From Lewinellaceae bacterium (GTDB lineage: Bacteria > Bacteroidota > Bacteroidia > Chitinophagales > Saprospiraceae), in contig JADJRC010000018.1 in the NCBI GenBank assembly GCA_016712415.1, positions 62,001-126,000 of the forward strand: a DNA stretch of 64,000 nucleotides. The letters are read 5' to 3'. Below the pieces are notes generated by a model that was given only the letters and a program-made list of their open reading frames with translations, did not search any database and was not told the origin of the DNA. Both the position numbers and the translations under genes were made by a program. How positions within the stretch are numbered: position 1 is the first letter of the stretch; the number at the start of each line of letters is the position of its first letter. Positions 16,550 to 29,497 of this stretch are shown piece after piece.

Positions 16550-19500
16550 TCATCTCAGAATGGTTATGGTACCTTGTAAAACCTGTTCGTCCTGTACACC
16601 TGCCCGGATGATGTAGTAGTAGGTACCGTCAGGTAATGCCTTGCCATTGTTGTTGGTGCCCTTCCAGTTGTTGTCGTAGTTTTTTGTCTGGAACACCACA
16701 TCACCCCAGCGACTGAGGACGATGAATTCCACGCCGTTCGGGTAATCCGGAAGGTTGGGAATAATTGCCGCATCACCGGTCCCGTCGTCGTTCGGCGTTA
16801 TGACGTTTGCCGGTGGCAGAAGCGGCGGAACCGGGCTGGACGGCAGTCTGGCCAACAGCGTTACCTCGGCGGTGGCGCACATGGCCGGACAGTCTTCCAC
16901 ACAAACCTGGTAAATAAACCGGGCATTTTCAGTCAATTCCGAGGGTGCAGTGAAGGTGTAACTGCCGTCGGGATTGGCACTCAGGCTCCCTCCCAGTGGC
17001 GTTGTGATCAGGTCAACATTTATCTCCGGCGAATTGGGCAAAATATCATTGGCCAGGATATAAAGCCGGACATTGGGCGGGTTGCCCAGGTTGAAAAAGG
17101 TGTCGTTCAACACCACCAAATCTCCATAGGCCGATACAACCATAGTGTCGGAGGAATAGTCGGGGCAATCGTCGGATGAAAGTGTCCAGACAAAGATGTT
17201 TTCCCCGGTCGACAGGTTGTTGGCAGCCGTTTCTGCGTCTACCGGCAAATCAATGACCGCTGTTCCAAGGGTAGTCCACATGCCGGTCGTACCGGCAGGC
17301 GCATTGGCGAGCAACAACACATTCGTTTCCTGCGGGCAGGTATGCTGATCCGCTCCTGCGTCGGCCTGTTCAAGGAACCCTGCCGTCAGGTCGACGACGA
17401 CTTCATCGGAAGTGTAATCGCCGCAGGGACTGGCGCTTAGCGTCCAGGTGAAAGTGTAAATATTGTCTGATTGCAATCCCGAAACCTCCGTATTGGGATT
17501 TGCCGGATCGACAATAACGACACCCGCCTGCGCCTGTGCCTGCGATTGCGACCAATATCCGGTTACATTGGGCAACGAAGACGGCGTAGAAGCCAGGTTT
17601 ACCACCGACGGCTGCTGGCAAAGAAGCAGGTCTTCCCCTGCATTGGCCTCATCTCCCGGAGAGGCGAGATTCAGTACCGGAACATCCAGGTTGATGGAAT
17701 CCACACAGCCGTAAATGTCAATAATCACGAGGCCTACATTTTCAATATCGTATTCCGCGTATGTGTTATCCGGGTTTTGTTCGGTGTCATAATTGCCGTC
17801 TCCAAAATTCCACTTCCAACTTTCGATCGGGTATATCGACTGCGATATGTCGGTATACGCCACGGTGTTTGACTTGCAACTGTCCGGAATGGCCCAGGTG
17901 AAGTCCGCAACAACGTGGGGATAGACATAAATCTGATGGTAAGAGGTGTCGGAGAAGGACGTAATGCTGTCGGTTGCGATAAGCGTGACAGTGTAGGTCC
18001 CGGTATCCGGATAAATATCAAAGGGGTTCTGGCTGTTGCTGTAATTGCCGTTGCCGAAATCCCAGAACCAGTTCGTGGTATTGGGCGACGACTGGTCGGT
18101 GAAATATACCAGGTGCTTCACGCAGGCAATATCCTGGCTGACGATAAAATCAGCGACCAGATCTCCACAGTTGACAACCGAAACGGTTGCCGTTTCTGTG
18201 GCGGAGCAGGAATTGGCATCCGTAGCGACGACAGTGTAGTCTCCGGCAGCGCTGACTGTGATGGACATTGACGTGTCGGCGGTGCTCCATGAATAACTTA
18301 TGCCACCGGACGCGAAGAGCGTGGTGCTTTCTCCGGGACAGAGGGTCAGGTCACCGGCTATAGATACAACCGGTAACGGGTTGACAGTCAGGTTAACGGC
18401 GGTTACATCGGTGCAGCCGTTCGCATCGGTGACAGTGACACTGTAAACGCCCGCCGTGTCGGCACTGATAGCATCCGAAGTTGATGCAGTATTCCAAACA
18501 TAATCCGTACCGCCGGTAGCGGTAAAGGTTGTGGCGTCGCCCTTGCAAATGTCTGTGTCTCCCAGGATTACAGCAGTCGGCGAACCGGTTACCGTTACAG
18601 TAAAGGTTTCCTCATCCGTACAATTGGGCGTCGTTGCTGTTTGCGCGTACACATATAAGGTCTGTGTGCTGCTGATGGTGTCTCCGGCAAGCAAAGCGTC
18701 GCCCCCTCCTCCGGTTGCAGTAAAGTAATTGCCCAACGCCAGATCCGGAAGGATGTATTGGTCGCAGACCGCCACATCAGCCGGCGCATCCACCATGAGG
18801 GCAGTGGTTACGGTGAAACTGTGTTCATCCGTACAATTCGGGATTGTTCCGGTTTCGGCGTACACATAAAGGGTCTGCGTGCTGGAAATCACATCTCCCG
18901 CGCTGAGTGCGGCGCCCGTACCACCCGTTCCGGTAAAGTAGTTGCCGACCCCCAAGGCCGGAAGCGTATAATCACCGCAGCTGATCACATTTGCCGGCTC
19001 ATCGACTATGGGTGCCGGGATGATCGTTACCAGGAAACTATTCTCGTCTGTACAAGCCGGGTTAGCTGCCGACGCTGCAAATACATAGAGGGTTTGTGTA
19101 CTCGTGATCACATCGCCGGTGTTCAATTGGCTGCCTGTGCCGCCCGGACCGGTGAAGTACTTACCTGCATTCAGATCGGGCAGGGTATAACTGTCGCACG
19201 CCGTCACGTCCAGCGGGGCGCTGACAACCGGGCTGGGCGAAACGGTGATGGTGAAACTGTTTTCATCTGTACAGTTGGGCGTAGTAGCCGACTCGGTATA
19301 GACAAATAGCATTTGTGAAATGGTGATCGTATCGCCGGGATTTAGTGGCAAGCCAGTTCCTCCTGATCCCGTAAAGTAACTTCCTGCACTAAGTATGGGT
19401 AATATATAACTGTCGCAGGCCGCCACATCTGCCGGCGCATCGGCCACAACCGTATTATTTACGGTAACATCGAAACTGCTTTCGTCTGCACAATTCGGGG

Positions 19501-22500
19501 TAGTACCCGTTTCCGCATACACATATACCGTTTGTGTGCTTAGGATCGCATCGCCTGTATTCAGAATGCTGCCTGTACCACCCGGACCAGTGAAGTAGGC
19601 GCCCGATCCTAGAGGCAGCAGGGTGTAACTGTCACACACCGCCTCATCTGTAAGAATATCTACCGTAGGCGTCGTATTAACTGTAACTGTAAAACTGCTT
19701 TCATCTGTGCAATTCGGCGTTGTTGCCGTCTCCGCATACACGTAACCAGTCTGTTAACTAGTGATTGCATCCCCTGCGCTGAGCGCGGTCCCTGTACCGC
19801 CTGATCCGGTGAAATAATTGCCCGTTCCCAAAGCCAGCAGGGTGTAATTGTCGCAAACCGCCACATCAGAAACGGCATCAACCGTAGGAGTAGCATTGAT
19901 CGTAACGACAAAACTATTCTCGTCAATGCAATTTGGGGTAGTTCCCGTCTCCGCAAATACATAAACCGTCTGCGTACTGTTGATCAGGTCACCCGCATTC
20001 AATGCGGTACCTGTGCCGACCGGACCGGTGAAATAATTGCCGGAAACAAGCGCAGGAAGTGTATAACTACCGCAAAACTCGACATCTGCCGGCGCGTCGA
20101 CAACAGGCGCCGTCGTCACGGTAAAACTTTCCTCGATGACACAATTCGGTGTTGTGCCCGATTCGGCGTACGCATAAATCGTTTGCGTACTGCTGATCAA
20201 ATCACCTGCGTTCAACATAGTACCCGTGCCACCGGGCGCTGTAAAGTAATTGCCTGCCCCAAGAGGCAGCAGGGTATAGCCGTTACAGTCCACGACGTCT
20301 GTCTGTGCGCTTAACGATGGGGTGACATTGATCGTCACATCAAAACTACTCTCCGTAGAGCAATTTGGCGTTGTTCCCGACTCCGCATATACATAGACTG
20401 TCTGCGTGGTCGTGATCGCATCACCGGCGATGAGCGCTGTCCCCGTACCGCCTGGAGCCGTGAAATAGTTGCCTGTTCCCAGGGGTAGCAGGTCATAATG
20501 ATCGCAAGCCGTTTCATCTGCTAACGCATCAGCCGTAGGGGTGCTATTGATCGTCACATCAAAACTGGTCTCTGTAGAGCAGTTGGGTGTTGTTCCCGAC
20601 TCGGCATACACATAAATGGTCTGCGAACTGGTGATGGGGTCACCGGCACTGAGTAAAATGCCTGTTCCTCCCGGAGCCGTGAAATAGTTGCCTGTTCCCA
20701 GAGAAAGCAAGGTATAACTGTCGCAAGCCGCCTCGTCGGCGAGTGCATCAGCCGCCGGAGTGGCGTTGATCGTCACGTCGAAACTGGTCTCTGAAGCGCA
20801 GTTGGGAATGGTGCCAGACTCTGCATACACATAAACCGTCTGTGTACTGGTAATCGCATCACCTGCGCTGAGTGAAATGCCTGTTCCTCCCGGAGCCGTG
20901 AAATAGTTGCCTGTTCCCAGAGAAAGCAAGGTATAACTGTCGCAAGCCGCCTCGTCGGTGAGGACATCAGTCGTGGGGGTAGTGTTAATTGTTACAGTAA
21001 AACTGTTTTCGTCGGTGCAGTTTGGCGTTGTGCCTGTCTCCGCATACACATAGATGGTCTGCGTACCGGCAATTGCATCACCGGCACTGAGTGCCGAGCC
21101 TGTACCGCCGGCACCTGTGAAATAGTTGCCTGTTCCAAGGGAAAGCAAGGTATAACTGTCGCAGGCCGCTACATCCGCCGGCGCATCAGCCGTTGGTGCA
21201 GGAAGAATGGTGACGGTAAAACTGTTTTCGTCCGTACAATTGGGCGTCGTACCCGTTTCCGCATACACATAGATGATTTGCGTTGAGGTGATCGCATCAC
21301 CGGCACTGAGCGCCGAACCGGTGCCGCCGGGCCCTGTGAAATAGTTGCCCACGCCGAGAGCAGGCAACGTATAACTGTCGCAGGCTGTTACATCAACAGG
21401 CGCATCAGCCGTTGGTGCAGGAAGAATGGTGACGGTAAAACTGTTTTCGTCCGTACAATTGGGCGTCGTACCCGTTTCCGCATACACATAGATGATTTGT
21501 GTTGTGGTAACTGCATCACCGGCACTGAGTGCCGAACCGGTACCGCCGGGGCCTGTGAAATAGTTGCCCACGCCGAGGGCAGGCAGGGAATAACTGTCGC
21601 AGGCTGTTACATCAACAGGCGTATCGGCCGTGGGGGCAGGAAGAATGGTGACGGCAAAGCTGTTTTCGTCCGTGCAATTTGGTGTTGTTCCCGTCTCAGC
21701 AAACACATAGATAGTTTGCGTAGAGGTGATCGCATCACCGGCACTGAGTGCCGAACCGGTACCGCCGGGGCCTGTGAAATAGTTGCCTACGCCGAGAGCA
21801 GGCAGGGTATAACTGTCGCAGGCTGTTAGATCAACAGGCGCATCAGCCGTTGGTGCAGGAAGAATGGTGACGGTAAAACTGTTTTCGTCCGTGCAATTTG
21901 GTGTTGTTCCCGTCTCAGCAAACACATAGATAGTTTGCGTAGAGGTGATAGCATCGCCGGCACTGAGTGCCGAACCGGTACCGCCGGGGCCTGTGAAATA
22001 GTTGCCCACGCCGAGAGCAGGCAACGTATAACTGTCGCAGGCCGCTACATCCGCCGGCGCATCAGCCGAAGGCGTAGCATTAATGGTAACCGTAAAACTG
22101 TTTTCGTCCGTGCAATTAGGTGTTGTACTTGTCTCGGCGTACACATGGTTTGTGTACCGGTAATTGCATCGCCGGCACTGAGCGCCGAACCGGTACCGCC
22201 TGAACCCGTAAAATAGTTGCCCGTGCCCAAGGCAGGCAACGTATAACTGTATCGCAGGCTGCTACATCCGCCGGCGCATCAGCCGAAGGCGTAGCATTAA
22301 TGGTAACCGTAAAACTGTTTTCGTCCGTGCAATTTGGCGTTGTACCTGTCTCAGCATACACATAGATGGTTTGCGTGCTGGCAATTGCATCCCCTGCACT
22401 CAGGGGCAAGCCTGTACCGCCTGAACCCGTAAAATAGTTGCCCGTGCCCAAGGCAGGCAACGTATAACTGTCGCAGGCCACCACGTCTGCCGGAGCGTCC

Positions 22501-24598
22501 GCTGTTGGGGTATCAATAACCGTTATGGTAGCGGATATACTGTTCGTGCATCCGTTGATATCAGTGGCTACAAAACTGTAAATACCGGCGGTACCTACGG
22601 TAATACTGACAGTGGACTCCATTGTATTCCACAAGTAACTTACGCCGCCAGAAGCCGTGAGCAGGGTGGTTTGACCCGAACAAATATCCAGATCGCCGGA
22701 AAGATCAACCACGGGCAGCGGATTGACCGTCAGAATAAGCACGATGGTGCTGTCGCAGCCGTTGGACGCCACGAATACTGTATCGTATGTGCCGGAACTG
22801 GTTAAAAGATTTCCATAAAACGGGTAGGTTTCATTTTCGCAAATACTAACCGACGTTGTATCGGCAACGCCAATGCAGAACACAGGTGAGAAATCCGACG
22901 TCACGGCATTGGCAGGGGGAAGATAGGCGGAGGATGCTTTACTGCCGGATGGCGTAGCGATGGAATCATTATCAGTGATATATAAATCACAATAAGGATT
23001 AACCCATTGACAGGTTGTCTTTTCGCAATATGGCGCATCGGTATAAACAGTGAGGCAAACATAACTGGCTGAAAATCCGGGAAAAGCATACGAAGGGTTT
23101 TGAAGTATACTGGTGTCGCTGGAGATACCCGGTACACCAAAATCCCAGAACCAGGCAGTCGGACCGCCAAGTGAATTATCTTCGAACGCTACCACACAAT
23201 GCCCGCCAATCGGTGTTGCTATAAAGTCTGCCACCAACGTTTCACAGGGATCTTCAATCACCACATCCTGACAAATATAGTCCTCACACGAAACGCCGTT
23301 GATCAGCACGGAAACATCAAGGCAGACATTGTACGTACCGGGATATGTAAAGATGTGGTAAGGCTCTGCTTCATCTGAATAGTTGTCCGGACCGCTGTCC
23401 GGATCGTCAAAGTCCCATGCCCAGGTATCCGGGTTGCCGGACGACTGATCATAAAAATATATGAGATCGTAATAATCAGCATCCTGGTATTGGGAATAAG
23501 CCGCGCTTAACGGACAGTTCAGGTCAATGTCTTTTTCAATCATACTCGTACAAACCTCGCCATTGGCGTCGATCAACGAAACCGTAAGGGTGACATGGTA
23601 GGAAATATAGTCGTCGTACACATGCACGGGCGGAACCTGTCCGCTGTACATCGTCCCGTCGCCAAAATCCCACTCCCAGGAAGTCGGCGTACCGCCAATC
23701 GTCATATCCGTAAACTGAACGGTTGTTCCGGTGAGAATATTAAAGCCGAAATCTGCATACAGCAGGCAGGGTATCGGGCATGCCGTGGGGTTGGTCACCG
23801 TGGCCGTTAGTGCTACCCCGGTTGGGAAGTTGCCCGAGACAGACCAGGTGCCGTCGGGGTTGACGATGGCCTGGTCAAGGTAGGTTTTGCCCTGTACGCC
23901 GGCAGTCAGGCACGATGTGTCGCCGGCAATAAACACTTCCACTACATTATCAGGGAATCCAGGCACAGGCGCTTTGTAGGTAGCCGTACCGGAGATAGCA
24001 TTTGCTGTCGCACTGGTAATCACCGGTGGCTGTTTGGCATTGGGAGAGGGTTGCACCGGATCACCTCCGGGGCTGTACCATTGCAATACATCGTATTTCG
24101 CCGGAACTGGGTATTGGTGGCCGATCCGGAGTCGATGCCTCTTTTCAGGTTGTGGTCGATGGTGCAGTCTTCAATAAGGGTGCTGCAAATATCACCGAAA
24201 ATGGTGATCCCTATATCAAAACCGCTTATACGTAACCCTTTGATCGTACAGGACTCAGCCTGAATCCGAATACCACTGGCCATTGCTCCGGCCGGTACAA
24301 GCTCAATGCCCGGTTGTGTTGAGCCGTCAATAACCGTCAGGGATTGAAGGAGGATGGGGAGCGGGGTGATCAGGGTAATGGTATGCGGCCCGCTGCCGGG
24401 TATCGCGAAAATGATATTGGAACCACCCGCCGATCCGTTGGCGAAGTTGATCGCGCTCCGAAGCGAACCTGCGCCAGAGTCGTTCACATTGGTGACGACC
24501 CAATCGATGGCCAGCAGCTGACTCCATTGGCTGGAGCCGATAAAGATCAATGCTGTGACCAGAAATAAGGAAGGCACACTTGTTTTTCGTTTCATCAT
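16550..24598 (-). CDS. Giant T9SS repeat adhesin with PKD domains, interrupted by four lesions
   Basis: About 2,680 codons. Start ATG 24598 gives a signal peptide (MMKRKTSVPSLFLVTALIFI). Then come a right-handed beta-helix-like stretch (WVVTNVNDSGAGSLRSAI...), PKD-type domains (SWEWDFGDG, WAWDFDDP, WFWDFGVP), and 18 repeats of 73 residues. Ig-like units and two further PKD domains (WFWDFGNG, WKWNFGDG) follow, and the C-terminus is a gliding-motility/T9SS type B sorting domain (NVITPNDDGTGD ... WKGTNNNGKALPDGTYYY). Lesions: one-base deletion near 24065, two-base insertion near 22249, four-base deletion near 22147, and in-frame TAA at 19754-19756. Open segments are 24598-24065, 24086-22250, 22239-22148, 22144-19757 and 19741-16550. 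It should be exported across the outer membrane and retained at the surface; PorP/SprF follows. Confidence 0.85.
18570..22510 (-). repeat. Tandem array of 18 coding repeats, 219 bp each
   Basis: Each unit encodes 73 residues of pattern CDSYTLPALG, GNYFTGPGGTG, AGDAITSTQT, YVYAETGTTPNC, then DENSFTVTI. Two conserved cysteines per unit (CDSY and PNC) could form a disulfide. Units between about 21170 and 22080 are nearly identical at the DNA level, while those below 19700 are much more diverged, so the array has grown recently at its N-terminal side. Boundaries are approximate. Confidence 0.85.
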
Positions 24599-24685
24599 GA
24601 TTTTGACATTTAGAGTGAACGCAACCGGTTTTTGTGCCTGGTTTTCATTTGGTCTCCTGTCTACCGGGCAATTAAACACAGCGCA

Positions 24686-24709
24686 GGATGAGCGCAGACG
24701 GGCTCATCC
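24686..24709. other. Stem-loop between the caspase and adhesin genes
   Basis: GGATGAGC (24686-24693) pairs perfectly with GCTCATCC (24702-24709) over an 8-base loop in the 168-base gap between two co-directional genes. There is no T tract, so it is not a typical terminator. It could be a processing or attenuation structure. Confidence 0.35.
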
Positions 24710-24766
24710 GCGGTGTCGACTTGTTGCTTTCATTTGGATATTCGTTGCATTGAAAAAATTGTCTGC

Positions 24767-27551
24767 TTATTGGTTTATCTTGAAAAGCGGAATGTCTTTC
24801 ACTTTTAACAGCTGCTCCTGGGAGATGAAAGGGTGCTGGGTACCGTTTTTCCCGGCGTCCTTGATCATTTGAGGGACCCTGCGGTCGATATACGCAACCA
24901 GTTCGCCAAGGGTAATGACCTCATCGTCGGCGCTGGGGCGGAACGAGCCGCCGTCATCCTTGTATTCTTCATTGCGAAAAGCGCCGATGATGGCCCTCGT
25001 AAAAGCGCCGTTGCCCCACACCTTGTCTTCCCACGAGGATTCGTTGGCATCGCAGGAAGCGAGCGTACTCGTGGTGGCGGCCTTGTTGCTCTCGGCTACG
25101 ATAGTCTTGGCCTGGGCCTGCAACCGTGCCTTTTCCCTGGCCTGTTCCTTGGCCAGGTCCTCCGGACTGAGACTGCTCGCCGCTGCTGCACCACCGGCAA
25201 CGCCAATGGTACCGCTTTGGCAGGCATCTATGAAAATCAACTTGTTGCAAGTGATCTTGTCAATTTGCTCAATGACATCGCTCTGGAAGTCAATCAGCGC
25301 CTTTTCACCCACCATTACAAAATCGGTGGGTACGATTTTGAATGAGTTGTTGACGCTCCTGCCGTGCGATGAAATGAACAGTACCAGGAAATCGCGCTCG
25401 TAAATGGTATAGTTGTATTTTTCCTTCAGGTCTGCGAAGGCCTGCTTGATGATATCGCCGTCGGTCTGTATCTGACCCGCCTTCGTACTGTCGCCGCTGA
25501 TGAGCGTGCGCATGTAAACCTTTGTCGAAGACACCTCCGTCCTGTTTTTGAAAACTGGCGGCAAAATCCTGTGCATCTTTGGTGGTAAACAGCAGATCGT
25601 CGTGCTGAATGCCGAGGGAAATGACGTGCAGGTTTGGTTTGTCATTATACACGATGGTAAACTTCCCGGTACTTTCTTTTTTTGCGTCGTTGGCGACAAC
25701 GACCTCAAGTTCGTTCGTCCCCAGACCAACCGTAATCAGGCTGGTATAAGTGTACAGGTACATGCCAGAGGCATCCTGCTGGTTGTTTTTGGGGCGCAGG
25801 CCTGCTTCGCCCGATTTTTGACCGACATTATAGGGATTCCCGTTCAGGTACACGGTGAAGTCGCCGCGTTTCAGGGGTTTATCGCTTCTGGCAAGGACTT
25901 TTATACTCACTTTCTCCATCTTCACGTCCTTTTTTCCTGTGGGAAATTCCTCACGCCCGGGCTTTACCCACTCGATCTGGAGGAAGTTGGAAGGCACTAC
26001 GGCAGGTTGGACGGTTACAGGGATTTCACCTGATTTTCCCCGGGTGCGGCTTTCATCTGAATATTGTATTTCCAGTCGGGCCGTTGCGACCTTTTCCACT
26101 TTTTTTGCCCGCAACGGCAGGTTGAATTTTTTAGACTGGCCGACGCCGAGAAAACCGGCCCTGACAACTTTGGGAAAACTAAAACCCGGTACACCTGCCT
26201 TGTCCAGAAGGGCTATATCGATGGCATAGGCATCCTGGGTGCCGCTATTTTCAAGCGTGAAAAGCAGGTAGGCCTCGTCGTTTTCAGTCAGCACACCATT
26301 CTTAATGCCTTTGATCTGAATATCCTTCACCACGACATTCGTTTCCAAGGTCGTCGTGGGAATATATTCCGGGTCAAGGCGGATGACCCAGATGTCCTGG
26401 TTTTTCGCACCTTCCTGCTTGGAATCCGTCTGGCCCGCGAGTACGAGACTGCCATCGGGCATCAACACAAGCGCATGGAGTTCGTCCGTCCCGGTGCCGC
26501 CGAATTCCGGTTTTTGTTCCCAAATTAATTTCCCGGTCTGGCCTTGTACCTTGATGAGCATTGCTTTGGGGGTATTGGCGCCCATGACGTGGGAGTAGGT
26601 ATATCCCGCCAACACCAGGCCGCCGTCCGGCGTTTCCACCATGTCAAATGCGCCTTCATTGCTTTTGCCGCCGTATGTCTTCGACCATATTTCCTGAGCA
26701 TCGAAGTCTGTTTTGATCACCCACATATCTTTCAGGCCCGATCCCTGGTTTTCCGAAACAGTTTTGGCATAGCCCGCAAGCGCATAACCTCCGCCGGTGG
26801 TTGCAACTATGCTAAACACCTCGTCGTACTGGCGGGAGCCGAAGAGTTGGTGGTACTGGGGTTTGCCTTCTTTGTTCAGCACAAAAAGCCAGATGTTGCG
26901 GCTGCCTTTTCCGGACGAGGTAATGCCCGTAATACCATAATTGCCGTCCTTTCCTTCCGCAATACCCGTGGCTTTGTCCAGTCCCCTGTTGCCGAAGGTC
27001 TGTTGCCAGATCAATTCGCCGTCGTCGTACATTTTATATACCCAGGTATCCTCCCTGCCGTTGGCAGATGTAGAGCCAACTGCCACCAGGTGCCCGTCGG
27101 AGGTTTGGATGACGTCCCGGAATTCGTCGTCGCCGCGGCTGCCGAGGGTTCTTTGCCAGAGTGTATCGCCCAATTCGTTAACCTTCAAAATCCAGGCATC
27201 TGTCTGGCCGTTTCCAAACGAATTGGTATGGCCGGCGAGTACAAAATTGCCGTCGTAGGTTTGCACCATGGCTTCGACGACATCGTCGCCGGCCCCACCG
27301 TACATTTTTTGAAAAATGGTATCACCCTTGGGGCCGAGCAACATAAGAAAACCGTCTGTTTTTTGGGCAGGTGGTGAATTTGTTTCCCCGGCCACGAGTA
27401 TTTGCCCCACGTAGTTGGAAATCACACAATGCGCTGCTTCCGACTTTTTTCCGCCGTAGATATTTTTCCATGTTACGTTTGGCGCCTCTTTGGTCTGACC
27501 ATGCGCCAAAACGGGAATAATGCACAAAAGGACCAGTATCTTTTTCATCAT
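24767..27551 (-). CDS. Exported beta-propeller protein with C-terminal caspase-like (C14) domain, frameshifted
   Basis: About 927 codons. A signal peptide (MMKKILVLLCIIPVLAHGQ) precedes repeats of about 48 residues with the pattern YGG...D...DGG..LAG.T, forming a propeller (about residues 25-400). Two CARDB/Ig-like segments follow (about 420-660). The C-terminal domain is a peptidase C14 fold with His in FISSHGRS (near 728) and Cys in FIDACQSG (near 776). A one-base insertion near 25526 splits the gene: 27551-25527 in one frame, 25525-24767 in another. A long Ala/Gln-rich insert follows the catalytic Cys. It lies 33 bases after the papain-like gene, likely in the same operon. Caspase-like cleavage after Arg/Lys or Asp is the family expectation; the target is unknown. 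Confidence 0.83.
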
Positions 27552-27584
27552 TGTTTAGTTGAAAATTGCCGGGCAAAGCGGTTG

Positions 27585-29332
27585 TTATTGGTTCTGTATC
27601 TTCACAAGGATCGGAATGACCGACCCTTTTCCCGTTGCTGTTGTTTTACAAACCATTTGCTCTTGTCCGTAGTCAATCAGGTTTTGGGGGATAAACAGGT
27701 CGCCGAAAGCCTGTTGGAGTCGATTTTCAAAGGGTCCTGATAATTTACCCAACTTGCCCAGCCGTTCTTTGATATCGGCTATTTTATCGAAAGCGTACAA
27801 GACACAGATGTTGTCGTCGTAAAGGTTCTCGCGGGTGAGTACCCCATTTTCGTCGGGTATGATGATTTCGGCGCCTTTGTGTGCGACGAGTGCGCTTTCG
27901 GTGGCGCCTGTTGCCGGCTTGCCCAGCATTTCAGCGCGCAGGCTGCGGGGCCAGTGGACCTCAAGTTTGTCATCGCTGTCAAAACTGAAAAGGTAGACAT
28001 AGCGGTCTTTTTTGATGTTCCGGGCGATAACCTGGAAGCCGTCGCCTTCCTGCCAGTCCGTTTTATCGAGGGTGTAGTAACGGCCATTCCAGGCAGGGCG
28101 CAGGTCTGTGAATTTCTGCTTCCCTTGCGCATCGGTGCGCAGGGCGCCGTATTCATCCGTCTCCGGCATGCGCACCAAAAATTCGCCGTACAGGGCGACA
28201 ATGCGATCAGACGCTTCTGCAATGATTTCTTCGGCCTGTTTTTGTTGTTCCAGTGCGGCCTGTTCCTGTTTGGTTGCCTGTTCCAGTTGCGTTTGCGCCG
28301 CTTTGATATTCTGTTCGGCCTGGGTTGCTTCCGCATTTTTAAGCGCTTCGGCAGCAATTGCTTTCTGCCGTGCAGCCTCTTCCTGCTTCACTTCGGCGTC
28401 TTTTTTGATCCCCGCAGCCTTTTGGTATCGGGCTTTCAGGGCGGCGATCTGATCCGGTGTCAGGTCTTCTTCGGGCAAGATAAGTTGCAGACCCTGGGCT
28501 ACATTGTTGGCGTAATCGGGGTAGTACATCTGGAAAAAGCCGTTGTCGCCCCAGTTGGGGCCCCAACTGTTCATAATGTCAAAACACCCGATGAGTCATT
28601 ATATCCGACGACCACCAGCGCATGGCCGCCCATGGGTTTATCCGAATCATCTCCGGGTTTCCATACGGTGGTTTCACCGGTAAGGTTCTTCAGGCTTTCC
28701 CTGATTTTCATACCGATGACGACGGGTTTGCCTTCGGCAAGACTTCTTTTGGTTCGGATTACTTTTTCCCTGGGCAAGGACCTGTTGGTGAAGAGGGCGA
28801 TATAGTCCTTGATGGCATTTTCACGTGATTGGTCGACCAGCGTTGCACTCGGTTCCCGATCACAGTCGGCTAATGGTGAGTCAAATACTTTGCTGGGGCA
28901 ATCTCCCTTGTCTTTAAGTATTTTAGCCGTCAGTTGAATGTTGGCGCCGTCCATGCAATTGCCCATTTTCGACTGGTTATACAGATACAGCGCAGAGAAG
29001 GCCTTTTTAGTTATGGCCTCCCGGTCGGTATTGCCTTCCCGATAAGCATGACTGATCGTGAGGGCCCCGTATCCCATGGCCCAACCGATACAGGAACTGA
29101 TTTCACCCTGATTTTTTGGAATGGGGCAATAGGGGCGGAGGCTTGCCTTCAACGGCATGTCGCCTGCCCTGCGGCCATCGTTTGAAAATCCGGGAGTCAT
29201 TTCCACCTCGCGTTCAAATCCTTCATCGTCGAGAATCAGGCCGGTATTAAACTCCTGGGCCGGCAAAGCCTGACCAATTATCACGCACAACAACCAGGAA
29301 AAAAGAGGACGTTTCATAGAGCGTCTGTTCAT
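27585..29332 (-). CDS. Exported papain-like (C1) cysteine protease with coiled coil and DUF4384-like domain, frameshifted
   Basis: About 582 codons. A signal peptide follows MNRRSMKRP (alternative start ATG 29317). The C1 peptidase domain has the active-site region NQGEISSCIGWAMGYG (Cys 81), His in MGGHALVVVGYND (near 237) and Asn in MNSWGPNWG. A one-base deletion in the A-run 28581-28584 separates the His part from the Asn part; repair gives GVFDIMNSWG, the expected family sequence. After the protease come a Glu/Gln/Ala coiled coil (about 285-365) and a DUF4384-like domain (RYVYLFSFDSDDKLEVHWP). It is the first gene of the minus-strand unit that continues with the caspase, adhesin and PorP genes. 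Confidence 0.83.
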
Positions 29333-29368
29333 ATTGATACGATTTGTTCAATGTGAATACCGGAAAAG

Positions 29369-29397
29369 CAGAAGTAACGGAGCGTGATAATTGCAAA
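29369..29397 (-). promoter_or_regulatory. Possible promoter of the papain/caspase/adhesin unit
   Basis: On the minus strand TTTG (29397-29394), a 17-base spacer and TACTTCTG (29376-29369). The -7 box has one mismatch to TAnnTTTG. The start codon is 36 bases further on. Confidence 0.45.
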
Positions 29398-29497
29398 GTT
29401 GCGGCCTGATGCGGAACAGCCTTCCCACTATTGTATCAAAAAGGTGGACTATTGTAACAGACGTGTTACATGGAGCATTCTCAACAGGATCAGAGAA

